Origin: Deferribacteres bacterium
GTDB lineage: Bacteria; Nitrospirota; Thermodesulfovibrionia; UBA6902
Assembly (NCBI GenBank): GCA_030598625.1
Contig: JAUVPO010000013.1
Location: 1 to 16,046 of the forward strand
Reading direction: 5' to 3'
DNA length: 16,046 nucleotides
Made by a program: the position numbers and the translations under genes. Within the stretch, counting starts at the first letter, position 1, and each line of letters opens with the position of its first letter. Under the pieces are notes generated by a model, which did no database searches, had not been told where the DNA came from, and saw only the letters and a program-made list of their open reading frames with translations. Shown piece by piece: positions 1 to 6,055 of this stretch.

Positions 1-737
1 ATACAACGATAGGTTTCTGTGTCAATGGCGATATTAAAGAAATCCTCCGGGTAAAGACAATAATCGGGGGCCGGGACATCGAAGAGTACTCATATATTCT
101 AAGAGGCTTCATTCAGCGTCATAAGAAGCAGAAACCGGAGGGCGCCGCTGTATGTTCGGTAGTGCCTGAAATTACCCCCTTAATTACGGGCTCTGTCAAA
201 GAGAGCTTCGGGATAGAGCCGGTAAATGTAACTCATAAAACAAGAACCAATGTAAAATTTCTTATAAAAAATATTGAGGAACTGGGGGCGGACAGAATTG
301 CCAATGCGGTTGCCGCCCGTAACCTTTATAAAGGAAATATAATTGTTGTAGATTTTGGAACTGCGACCACCTTCAGCGTGCTTACTGAAGAGGGAGAATT
401 CATGGGCGGGGTCATAATGCCGGGGATCGGCCTGTCATTTCATTCACTCGCTAAAAAAACGGCAAAGCTGCCCCTGGTTGAATTAATCGCCCCTGATAAA
501 GTATTAGGAAAAAACACAGTGGAAAACATACTGTCCGGTGTGATTTTGGGACATGCAGGCGCTGTAGAAAGGATTATCAGGGATTTAGAAAAAGAAACAG
601 GCAAAGAATACCTGATTCTGGCAACAGGCGGTCTTGCCGATTCAGTGAAGTCTCACATAAAGACAATTGACTTTGTCAATCCTTTTTTGACCCTGGAAGG
701 TCTGAGATTTATTTATGAACTGAATTCAAAGAAATAA
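1..737 (+). CDS. coaX: Type III pantothenate kinase (CoaX), 5' end cut by window edge
   Basis: Phosphorylates pantothenate with ATP, the first step of coenzyme A synthesis, in the cytoplasm. The reading frame is open from base 3, giving 244 visible residues beginning TTIGFCVNG. These follow directly on the family's N-terminal DIGNT phosphate-binding motif, so only about ten residues are missing. Visible ASKHA-fold motifs are ELGADRIANAVAA, whose Asp is the family's catalytic base, VVDFGTATTFSVL (second phosphate loop), GGVIMPGIG, and LATGGLA near the C-terminus. A GTG at 162 could be taken as a start, but it lies inside the continuous homologous frame and is rejected. It is the type III enzyme, unrelated to CoaA, and is normally potassium-dependent and not feedback-inhibited by CoA (family knowledge). 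The universal stress protein gene follows after 72 bases. Confidence 0.96.
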   Translation, partial: TTIGFCVNGDIKEILRVKTIIGGRDIEEYSYILRGFIQRHKKQKPEGAAVCSVVPEITPLITGSVKESFGIEPVNVTHKTRTNVKFLIKNIEELGADRIANAVAARNLYKGNIIVVDFGTATTFSVLTEEGEFMGGVIMPGIGLSFHSLAKKTAKLPLVELIAPDKVLGKNTVENILSGVILGHAGAVERIIRDLEKETGKEYLILATGGLADSVKSHIKTIDFVNPFLTLEGLRFIYELNSKK

Positions 738-770
738 TTGCTTAATTTGAATTTGTTGCACAAAAAACAA

Positions 771-802
771 TCTCCGGAAAGGAGACAATAATTATCAGGA
801 GG
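771..802 (+). promoter_or_regulatory. Small hairpin and ribosome-binding site ahead of the stress protein gene
   Basis: TCTCC (771-775) and GGAGA (781-785) form a 5-bp stem with a 5-base loop. The same TCTCC can instead pair with GGAGG of the strong Shine-Dalgarno AGGAGG (797-802), which sits 7 bases before the ATG at 810. Two mutually exclusive short pairings are therefore possible. There is no T-tract, so it is not a terminator. A regulatory role is inference, and five-pair stems are common by chance. Confidence 0.3.
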
Positions 803-809
803 TCAACTT

Positions 810-1265
810 ATGAAAATTGAACGTATACTTTTTCCAACGGATTTTTCAGAAGGCGCGGCGCATGCGCTGCGTTATGCAGTGGATTTAACAAAACGCTATA
901 ATGCGAAGCTTTACGTCCTTCATGTAATTTATGATTTTGCAAAGGCGACGGGGTCCCATATACCGCACATTTCCGCTGACGAGCTTTACAAGGAGATGAA
1001 CGAATGGGCAATAAAAGAAATAGACAAATCCTGTATAGAAGATATCAGGGAGCTTCCGGATGTTGATAAAAAAGTTTTGGAAGGAATCCCGTATGAAGAG
1101 ATAATCAAGTATGCCGAAAAGGAAAAAATCGATATGATAGTAATTGGAACATACGGACGGTCCGGCCTCGAGAGATTCATCTTCGGAAGCACCGCTGAAA
1201 GGGTTGTCAGGAGAGCGCCATGCGCCGTATTGACGGTAAGAGTGCCGGAGCACAGAGAGGGCTGA
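810..1265 (+). CDS. Universal stress protein, single UspA domain
   Basis: A 151-residue protein with one Usp domain of the usual length. It begins IERILFPTDFSEGAAHALRYAV, with the DFSE motif at residues 11-14. It carries the complete ATP-binding signature G-2x-G-9x-G-S at residues 113-127 (GTYG, nine residues, then GS), so it belongs to the nucleotide-binding MJ0577-like branch rather than the non-binding UspA branch. Such cytoplasmic proteins usually dimerise and help survival under starvation, oxidative or energy stress; no single reaction is assigned. The start is fixed by AGGAGG seven bases upstream. The TonB-like gene either overlaps its 3' end by 46 bases or starts 17 bases after it, so the two are probably co-transcribed. 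The specific stress signal cannot be read from the sequence. Confidence 0.93.
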   Translation: MKIERILFPTDFSEGAAHALRYAVDLTKRYNAKLYVLHVIYDFAKATGSHIPHISADELYKEMNEWAIKEIDKSCIEDIRELPDVDKKVLEGIPYEEIIKYAEKEKIDMIVIGTYGRSGLERFIFGSTAERVVRRAPCAVLTVRVPEHREG

Positions 1266-2038
1266 TTGAAAAGTCCCGGCCCATGAAGGTATATCTTTCC
1301 GAAAATGCCTTTATGGGCTGCATAGTCATATCTATTTTATCACACCTGCTATTCGCGGGTTTGTTGGGGATAACATCTTCCTCCAGACAGACATCGGCGC
1401 CGATATTCAACGTTGACATTGTCAGTCCCCTTGAGGACCGAATACCAACCGCCTTAAAAAAGATACCACTGCTTATGGGAAACAGGGAACCGGCTATAGT
1501 TAAACAACGTCCGGATTATCACAAGAAACAAATACTACCGGATACATTATATGGTGAAGGGGCAGGATTGTCTCCACAAGTAAGTGATAAGCAGGGAAGC
1601 TTAAAACGCCCGGATAGAGCAGACGATCATTCCCTGATGCCGCCGGCATTTCTGTTTGATAAAAAAACAATAGAAAAATTTGCCCGGAAAGGCTCTCCTG
1701 CACGCAAGGGTCTTACATTTGATACGTCCGGATTTAAACACAGGGGATATATGAGAATGTTAAAAGAAAAAATAGAAGGCATATGGAAGTATCCTGAGGA
1801 AGCGGCAAGACTCGGATTGTCCGGGGACCTCTATATGAAATTCTCTATCAAGAGCAACGGGGAGATCGGTGAGATTGAGCTTCTCAGAACATCCGGTTAC
1901 AGTGCCCTCGATGAAGCCGCGGCAAAGGCGCTTAAAGATGCCGAACCTTACTGGCCATTGCCTGAAAACTGGGAGAAAGAGACCCTCGAAATAAAGGGAC
2001 ATTTTATATATATACTCGGAAGAACGTATGTTATGTAA
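1220..2038 (+). CDS. TonB-like energy-transducer family protein
   Basis: A 272-residue protein with one N-terminal membrane segment (about residues 31-53, GCIVISILSHLLFAGLLGI), then a long periplasmic linker. The C-terminal TonB fold covers about residues 175-272: GYMRMLKEKIEGIWKYPE, then KFSIKSNGEIGEIELLRTSGYSALDEAAAKAL. In the family this end touches the TonB box of outer-membrane receptors, and ExbB/ExbD supply energy through the membrane segment. No exbB, exbD or receptor lies nearby, and the linker lacks the usual Pro-Lys/Pro-Glu repeats, so classical TonB function is uncertain. It could be a TonB/TolA-like envelope protein. Start choice: ATG 1220 has AGGAGA five bases upstream but overlaps uspA by 46 bases. 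ATG 1283 (251 residues) avoids the overlap but has no Shine-Dalgarno. Confidence 0.82.
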   Translation: MRRIDGKSAGAQRGLIEKSRPMKVYLSENAFMGCIVISILSHLLFAGLLGITSSSRQTSAPIFNVDIVSPLEDRIPTALKKIPLLMGNREPAIVKQRPDYHKKQILPDTLYGEGAGLSPQVSDKQGSLKRPDRADDHSLMPPAFLFDKKTIEKFARKGSPARKGLTFDTSGFKHRGYMRMLKEKIEGIWKYPEEAARLGLSGDLYMKFSIKSNGEIGEIELLRTSGYSALDEAAAKALKDAEPYWPLPENWEKETLEIKGHFIYILGRTYVM

Positions 2039-2062
2039 CTTGTCAGATGATCAACCGATAGA

Positions 2063-2099
2063 GATATGAACTCATATCAAAATATATAAATGCTATAAT
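2063..2099 (+). promoter_or_regulatory. Perfect 16-bp dyad and extended -10 promoter before cdaA
   Basis: GATATGA (2063-2069), AC, TCATATC (2072-2078) is a perfect 7+7 inverted repeat. TGCTATAAT (2091-2099) is a perfect extended -10 (TGn plus TATAAT). No good -35 hexamer lies 16-18 bases upstream; the dyad occupies that region instead. A transcript would begin near 2106, about six bases before the cdaA ATG, leaving almost no leader. The pattern suggests factor-controlled transcription of cdaA-cdaR-glmM. The protein that binds is not evident. Confidence 0.55.
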
Positions 2100-2111
2100 A
2101 ATGGCTGACTT

Positions 2112-2879
2112 ATGAAACTTATAAACCTGATGGAATGGCAGGACATCTTCGATATCCTGATTGTAACAATAATTATTTACAGGGGGCTTTTGATAATTAA
2201 GGGTACAAGGGCCGCCCAGATGCTTATCGGTCTGTGTGTCCTGTTTATAGCGCTTCTTTTTTCAAAACATTTAGGTCTTTACACGATAGACTGGATCATT
2301 CAGAGCTTGTGGGCGCAGATAGTCCTTGCCCTTATCATATTGTTCCAGCCGGAGATCCGAAAGACACTGGCACAGGTGGGTGAGACGCGTTTTTTGCCAT
2401 CCTTTGCCTCCGCGGAAGGATTGAGGTCCCTTGAAGAGATCGTGAAGGCCTCTGTCTCTCTTGCCAGTAAAAAAATCGGCGCCTTAATCATTATAGAAAA
2501 GGAAACGAACCTTAAAGATTTTATTGAAATGGGGACACAGCTTGACGCCAGGGTATCCCGTGAATTGCTTTTAAGTATCTTCCATCCTTCATCTCCTATT
2601 CATGACGGAGCTATTATTGTCAGGGGAAACCGTGTTATTGCGGCGGGGTGTTTTCTGCCTCTGACTTTGAGCGCCCATGTATCGAGGGCGTTCGGCACCA
2701 GACACAGGGCGGGAATCGGTTTGACGGAAGAAACGGATGCTGTTGTCATAATAATTTCCGAAGAAACAGGCAGCATTACTGTTGCAGTGGGAAACAGGGT
2801 GGAAAAAAGTGTGGATATCGGATCTCTAAGAGACTTTCTTACTGAAAACTTTATCTCGTCAAAGGAAAAGAAGAAATGA
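2112..2879 (+). CDS. cdaA: Membrane diadenylate cyclase CdaA (c-di-AMP synthase)
   Basis: Condenses two ATP into cyclic di-AMP. The 255 residues match the CdaA/DacA (YbbP) layout. Three N-terminal membrane segments lie at about residues 11-30, 35-52 and 62-79, then comes a cytosolic DAC (DisA_N) domain from about residue 100. The catalytic DGA motif is at 165-167 (PIHDGAIIV) and the RHR motif at 197-199 (GTRHRAGIG); both are intact, so the enzyme should be active. It is followed by cdaR (4-base ATGA overlap) and glmM, the conserved operon in which both partners modulate cyclase activity in Firmicutes. No Shine-Dalgarno precedes the ATG; an extended -10 at 2091-2099 would give a nearly leaderless mRNA. 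A four-codon ORF (2101-2115) ends across the start. ATG 2130 is an alternative start, also without a Shine-Dalgarno. Confidence 0.95.
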   Translation: MKLINLMEWQDIFDILIVTIIIYRGLLIIKGTRAAQMLIGLCVLFIALLFSKHLGLYTIDWIIQSLWAQIVLALIILFQPEIRKTLAQVGETRFLPSFASAEGLRSLEEIVKASVSLASKKIGALIIIEKETNLKDFIEMGTQLDARVSRELLLSIFHPSSPIHDGAIIVRGNRVIAAGCFLPLTLSAHVSRAFGTRHRAGIGLTEETDAVVIIISEETGSITVAVGNRVEKSVDIGSLRDFLTENFISSKEKKK

Positions 2880-3283
2880 TAAGAGATTTTTTTGCGACAA
2901 ATATATGGCTAAAATTGATCTCTCTCTCACTGGCAATCGCCCTCTGGCTTTTTGTTATATTGAGCGGGATCACGGAGATTATCATAAGTGCCCCGGTTAC
3001 TTATATAAATATTCCTTCAGACCTTAAGGTCTTAGACTCTCCGAAGTCGGTTAGCGTCGGCATCGAAGGGCGGGAAAAAATCATTGAAAAGCTTAAACAG
3101 AATGAAATAAGAGCGGTTATTGATCTGAGCGGGGTAGAGGCAGGAAGGACTTCTTTCCCTGTTTCCAAAGATAATATTAATTTGCCGGGGGCGCTCCTTG
3201 TCACCAGCATAGCGCCTGGGGCGATCAACTTAACAATCAGAGAGCGACAAGAACCTGAAAACAAGGTTATATCAAGTCCATAA
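2876..3283 (+). CDS. cdaR: YbbR-domain protein, short CdaR-type regulator of CdaA
   Basis: A 135-residue protein with one N-terminal membrane anchor (about residues 12-32, LKLISLSLAIALWLFVILSGI) and a single extracytoplasmic YbbR domain. Domain features include APVTYINIPSDLKVLDSPKSVSVGIEGREKIIEKL and a C-terminal PGAINLTI strand. Its start overlaps the cdaA stop as ATGA, indicating translational coupling. In Firmicutes CdaR binds CdaA and tunes c-di-AMP output, and usually carries three or four YbbR repeats; this one has only one. Regulation of CdaA is therefore inferred from position and domain type. The reading frame ends cleanly, with no sign of a frameshift into the following 100 bases. 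Confidence 0.85.
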   Translation: MIRDFFATNIWLKLISLSLAIALWLFVILSGITEIIISAPVTYINIPSDLKVLDSPKSVSVGIEGREKIIEKLKQNEIRAVIDLSGVEAGRTSFPVSKDNINLPGALLVTSIAPGAINLTIRERQEPENKVISSP

Positions 3284-3286
3284 AAT

Positions 3287-3302
3287 TCCGGTTTATGCCG
3301 GA
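3287..3302 (+). other. Small inverted repeat in the cdaR-glmM gap
   Basis: TCCGG (3287-3291) and CCGGA (3298-3302) flank a 6-base loop, and another GCCGG follows at 3304-3308. There is no T-run, so it is not a terminator. It lies just after the cdaR stop in a 100-base gap that ends with the glmM Shine-Dalgarno AGGAGA (3371-3376). It may be an mRNA-processing or stability hairpin, or chance. Confidence 0.25.
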
Positions 3303-3383
3303 TGCCGGTAAAACTGAAAAATCGCATCCGTTAATCCATGTAAAGAATTTTTTGAGTTATAAAGATATTGAGGAGACTGAATA

Positions 3384-4748
3384 ATGGCTAAAAGAAAAAG
3401 TACGGTGAAACTATTTGGCACAGACGGTATAAGGGGCAAGGCCAATCATTATCCAATGACAGGAGAGATCGCGTTCGAGGTCGGAAGGGCGGCGGCTTAT
3501 GTGCTCAATAAAAAACACGGCCTCAACAAGATCCTCATAGGAAAAGATACCAGGCTTTCCGGTTATATGCTGGAAAGCGCGCTTACATCCGGGATATGTT
3601 CCATGGGTATGCATGTAGTGCTTGTCGGGCCCATGCCGACTCCCGGGATTGCGTTTGTTACAAGAAGCTTGAGGGTCGATGCCGGCGTTGTCATCTCTGC
3701 ATCACATAACCCTTATGATGACAACGGTATAAAGTTCTTTTCTTCTGAAGGCTTTAAACTTCCTGATAGCATTGAACACCGGATAGAAAAAGCAATGTTT
3801 TCCCAAAAGCTTGAGAAAATCAGACCTGAAGGAAGGGAAATAGGCAAGGCTTATAGAGTAGATGACGCGGCAGGCAGGTATATTGAATATATAAAGTCAA
3901 CATTCCCAAAGGGCAGGACACTCGAAGGCCTGAAAATTGTCGTTGACTGCAGCAACGGTTCAGCTTACAAGATTACTCCTTATGCCCTCAATGAACTGGG
4001 GGCCGATGTTATTCCGATCAATGACGCACCTGATGGAATAAATATAAACGCCGATTGCGGGGCCGCTCATCCGGAAGCTATGCAAAGGGCGGTTTTGGAG
4101 CATAAGGCGGATATCGGAATCGCTCATGACGGCGATGCCGACAGGACAATCCTTTGTGATGAAAAAGGGGAGATAGTAGATGGTGACAAGATAATGGCGG
4201 TATGCGCCATGGATATGAAAAAAGACGGGAAACTGAAGGGTAACACTGTTGTTGCTACTGTTATGAGCAATATAGGTTTTGAACTGTTTTTGAAGAAGTC
4301 GGGAATAAAAGTTGTAAGGACAAAAGTCGGCGACAGATACGTGGTTGAAGAAATGCTTAAAAGGAATTGCAACCTTGGAGGCGAACAGTCAGGGCACATA
4401 ATATTTCTAGACTACAATTCAACAGGAGACGGACCGATAACAGCGCTGCAGGTGCTGTCGGCAATGTGCAGAAGGGAAAAAAGTCTTTCGGAACTCGTTT
4501 CTTGTATCCCGATTTATCCCCAGGTACTCGTAAATGTGCATGTGAGGAAATTAAAAAACATGGAAGATTTTCCCGACATTACATCAGCCATAAAAAAGGC
4601 CCGGAAAAAGCTTAACAGCGGCAGGATTCTCGTGAGACCTTCCGGGACCGAACCAAAGATCAGGGTAATGGTTGAGGGAGATAATATGGACAATATAACC
4701 GCAATAGCCGAGGACGTCGCTGAAGTAATTAAAGCTAATATGAAATGA
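3384..4748 (+). CDS. glmM: Phosphoglucosamine mutase GlmM
   Basis: Converts glucosamine-6-phosphate to glucosamine-1-phosphate, the route to UDP-GlcNAc for peptidoglycan and lipopolysaccharide. It is 454 residues, normal for the family. Domain landmarks in order are: LFGTDGIRG (residues 10-18); the phosphoserine loop ISASHNPYDDNGIKFF with catalytic Ser107; the metal-binding loop DGDADR (248-253); the sugar-binding loop GGEQSGHIIF; and the phosphate-binding RPSGTEPKIRVMVEG near the C-terminus. The SASHNP and GEQSG signatures separate GlmM from generic phosphoglucomutases. AGGAGA lies seven bases before the ATG. It follows cdaA and cdaR in the conserved trio; in Gram-positive bacteria CdaA binds and can inhibit GlmM. 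No clear intrinsic terminator follows the stop. Confidence 0.97.
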   Translation: MAKRKSTVKLFGTDGIRGKANHYPMTGEIAFEVGRAAAYVLNKKHGLNKILIGKDTRLSGYMLESALTSGICSMGMHVVLVGPMPTPGIAFVTRSLRVDAGVVISASHNPYDDNGIKFFSSEGFKLPDSIEHRIEKAMFSQKLEKIRPEGREIGKAYRVDDAAGRYIEYIKSTFPKGRTLEGLKIVVDCSNGSAYKITPYALNELGADVIPINDAPDGININADCGAAHPEAMQRAVLEHKADIGIAHDGDADRTILCDEKGEIVDGDKIMAVCAMDMKKDGKLKGNTVVATVMSNIGFELFLKKSGIKVVRTKVGDRYVVEEMLKRNCNLGGEQSGHIIFLDYNSTGDGPITALQVLSAMCRREKSLSELVSCIPIYPQVLVNVHVRKLKNMEDFPDITSAIKKARKKLNSGRILVRPSGTEPKIRVMVEGDNMDNITAIAEDVAEVIKANMK

Positions 4749-4770
4749 AAAAAGAGGGGAATCCACATCT

Positions 4771-4965
4771 GTCCGGGATAAGTATCTTAAGAGGCTGAAT
4801 ACCTCACAAACACAATGAATCGACGGATATTGAAATGTTAGACCTTATTTTGCCTGATAAAATTTAAGGCAATGCTGACGTATGAAGGCAAGCCGTAATC
4901 CGTACTTGAGGAGTCGCATTGTGTTTATTCGGCATCCAGCCTCAAGATTCATGATTATTTTGGAC
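4771..4965. repeat. Imperfect fold-back (long inverted repeat) of about 195 bp between glmM and tRNA-fMet
   Basis: No coding frame is convincing here, but the stretch folds back on itself around about 4865. Matching arms from outside in: GTCC (4771-4774) with GGAC (4962-4965); ATAA (4778-4781) with TTAT (4955-4958); ATCTT (4784-4788) with AAGAT (4944-4948); GAGGCTG (4791-4797) with CAGCCTC (4937-4943); AAACACAATG (4808-4817) with CATTGTGTTT (4917-4926); ACGGAT (4823-4828) with ATCCGT (4898-4903); TTGCCT (4850-4855) with AGGCAA (4867-4872). The block 4791-4817 pairs gaplessly with 4917-4943 at 22 of 27 positions. It could be a miniature inverted-repeat element or a structured RNA; there is no flanking duplication that I can recognise. 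It fills most of the 294-bp gene-free gap. Confidence 0.6.
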
Positions 4966-5004
4966 GGCAGTGAGAAACATTATTGACGCAACCGGGCGGT
5001 AAAT

Positions 5005-5039
5005 TTGACTTTTCAGGCAGTTCTACAGTATCTTATACT
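5005..5039 (+). promoter_or_regulatory. Candidate promoter of the initiator tRNA gene
   Basis: TTGACT (5005-5010) resembles a -35. At 18-base spacing it is followed by the weak -10 TATCTT (5029-5034); the better TATACT (5034-5039) is 23 bases away, which is too far for a standard promoter and too close to the tRNA start at 5043. The elements are individually plausible but the pairing is unresolved. Confidence 0.35.
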
Positions 5040-5042
5040 TGT

Positions 5043-5119
<77 letters not shown>

Positions 5120-5130
5120 TTTAGAATCAA

Positions 5131-5160
5131 GGGCTTACGGTCTTCCGTGAGTCCTTTTTT
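5131..5160 (+). terminator. Rho-independent terminator of tRNA-fMet
   Basis: GGGCTTACGG (5131-5140) and CCGTGAGTCC (5145-5154) form a 10-bp stem with two G-T wobbles and a TCTT loop, directly followed by six T (5155-5160). It lies 11 bases after the tRNA CCA end. The following 131 bases, up to the end of the minus-strand tumA-like gene, hold only minor short inverted repeats. Confidence 0.92.
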
Positions 5161-5291
5161 CATGCCAAAGGTGGTAAAATCACCCCATTTGTCTATCCTT
5201 TTCCGACAAATTGCCGGATCGATCCATAAATCCTAAGGCCGGGCAGGGAAGAACACATAATATTTTCTGTCTTGCTGAGTTATCAATTTGC

Positions 5292-5657
5292 CTATACGGC
5301 TATCTCTAAATTGATCTTGTCATATTTAACAACCGGCGTAGACTTTCTCTTTCCTGCCTCTATGACTATGAATCCGACACGCTCAAGATGCTTAACATCA
5401 TCAGCAACATTTTTGATGTCTCTTTTTGCAAACCTGGCAAGCTCATTGATGGAAGACGGCTTCTTTGTCTTGATAATATGAAGCAACTCAAGTCTTTTTG
5501 GTGTCAGGGCCTTTCTGAACGCTTCTAAACTGGTGAAATAAACACCTGTCTCTTTCTTCACTTTTTCTCCGCGCTCTATGGCCTCTCCTGTTTTTACAAA
5601 ATCATCGAGAACGCTTTTCACATCCTTAATGCCTATTTTAATTTTCTTTACTTTCAT
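5292..5657 (-). CDS. TumA-like winged-helix antitoxin (HVO_A0114-type putative DNA-binding protein)
   Basis: A 121-residue protein. The C-terminal half is a winged helix-turn-helix: LTPKRLELLHIIKTKKPSSINELARFA, then DIKNVADDVKHLERVGFIVIE and a wing ending in TPVVKYDKINLEI. The N-terminal half (KKIKIGIKDVKSVLDDFVKTGEAIERGEKV) is helical and probably contacts the partner. The layout is that of the HVO_A0114-family DNA-binding proteins encoded next to TumE-type toxins. It follows the TumE-like gene with an ATGA overlap and an AGAGAGGTGA ribosome site inside the end of that gene, so production is coupled. I infer that it neutralises the toxin and represses the operon. Family membership rests on recall of the fold and motifs; activity is unproven. 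Confidence 0.75.
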   Translation of the reverse strand: MKVKKIKIGIKDVKSVLDDFVKTGEAIERGEKVKKETGVYFTSLEAFRKALTPKRLELLHIIKTKKPSSINELARFAKRDIKNVADDVKHLERVGFIVIEAGKRKSTPVVKYDKINLEIAV

Positions 5658-5944
5658 GGCTCACCTCTCTTATATCTTTCAATATCTTTGTAAAAGTCAG
5701 CAACTGTTTTATCCAGATTTATAAAGTTGTAAGGTTCTATCATGTTTTTTATATGCCTGTGGTCCCCTTTACGTTCGGCATTGTCATAACCTATTATGCG
5801 TTCTCCATCAACGATATAAACCAATGAATATTTATAGCCATGCGGCTTGTCCTTTGTTGGTTCCGGCAATTGCCACATCTTAACTTCTATTGCATTATCA
5901 AGCTCATCAATTACTTTTATATGCTTGATTAACTCTGCCCTCAT
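5654..5944 (-). CDS. TumE-family toxin-like protein (DUF6516)
   Basis: A 96-residue protein of the TumE/DUF6516 type. A basic N-terminal strand (AELIKHIKVIDELDNAIEVKMWQLPEP) is followed by YKYSLVYIVDGERIIGYDNAERKGDHRH, the family's hallmark YDN...KGDHRH block (about residues 53-63), then a C-terminal helix (TVADFYKDIERYKRG). Members sit beside HVO_A0114/TumA-type winged-helix proteins and are regarded as toxins of type II-like modules; the molecular target is not evident here. The length is typical and all motifs are intact. The toxin gene precedes the antitoxin gene. A near-consensus promoter ends so close to the ATG that the mRNA would be almost leaderless, and no Shine-Dalgarno is visible. 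By eye the pair is more AT-rich than its neighbours, which would fit lateral arrival. Confidence 0.78.
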   Translation of the reverse strand: MRAELIKHIKVIDELDNAIEVKMWQLPEPTKDKPHGYKYSLVYIVDGERIIGYDNAERKGDHRHIKNMIEPYNFINLDKTVADFYKDIERYKRGEP

Positions 5945-5949
5945 ATATT

Positions 5950-5981
5950 GGTATAATATACCCCCAATTAAAGCATGTCAA
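5950..5981 (-). promoter_or_regulatory. Promoter and overlapping palindrome of the tumE/tumA-like pair
   Basis: Read on the minus strand: TTGACA (5981-5976, perfect -35), a 17-base spacer, then TATTAT (5958-5953, five of six for -10). The palindrome GGTAT-AAT-ATACC (5950-5962) is centred on the -10, a natural site for autorepression by the winged-helix partner. Transcription would start near 5946, two or so bases before the ATG at 5944. Confidence 0.75.
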
Positions 5982-6055
5982 TAAAAAAGACATTTCGGCA
6001 GTTGATAGAAGAAGAATCAGAAGAAAGAAAACGGCTTGAGGGTTGAAAACAGCCT

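Noticed and set aside
162..737. GTG at 162 as the start of coaX
   Set aside because: The frame is open and homologous to CoaX from base 3, so the true start lies left of the window.
885..1253. Long minus-strand ORFs opposite the stress protein, and similar antisense ORFs across purB, ribBA and lepA
   Set aside because: They mirror strongly recognised genes, show no family motifs and lack ribosome sites.
4749..5042. A hidden small protein gene in the glmM-tRNA gap
   Set aside because: Stops in all frames and no start with a ribosome site; the sequence is better described by fold-back symmetry.
5170..5225. Short inverted repeats after the tRNA terminator (GGTG/CACC, TTTGTC/GACAAA, GGATCGATCC)
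   Set aside because: Each is 4-6 pairs, without T-runs or mutual arrangement; consistent with chance.
5975..6046. 23-codon plus-strand ORF with a charged, helical product between the tumE-like promoter and purB
   Set aside because: No ribosome site, overlaps the -35 of the opposite promoter, and composition alone (AAG/GAA-rich) explains the open frame.
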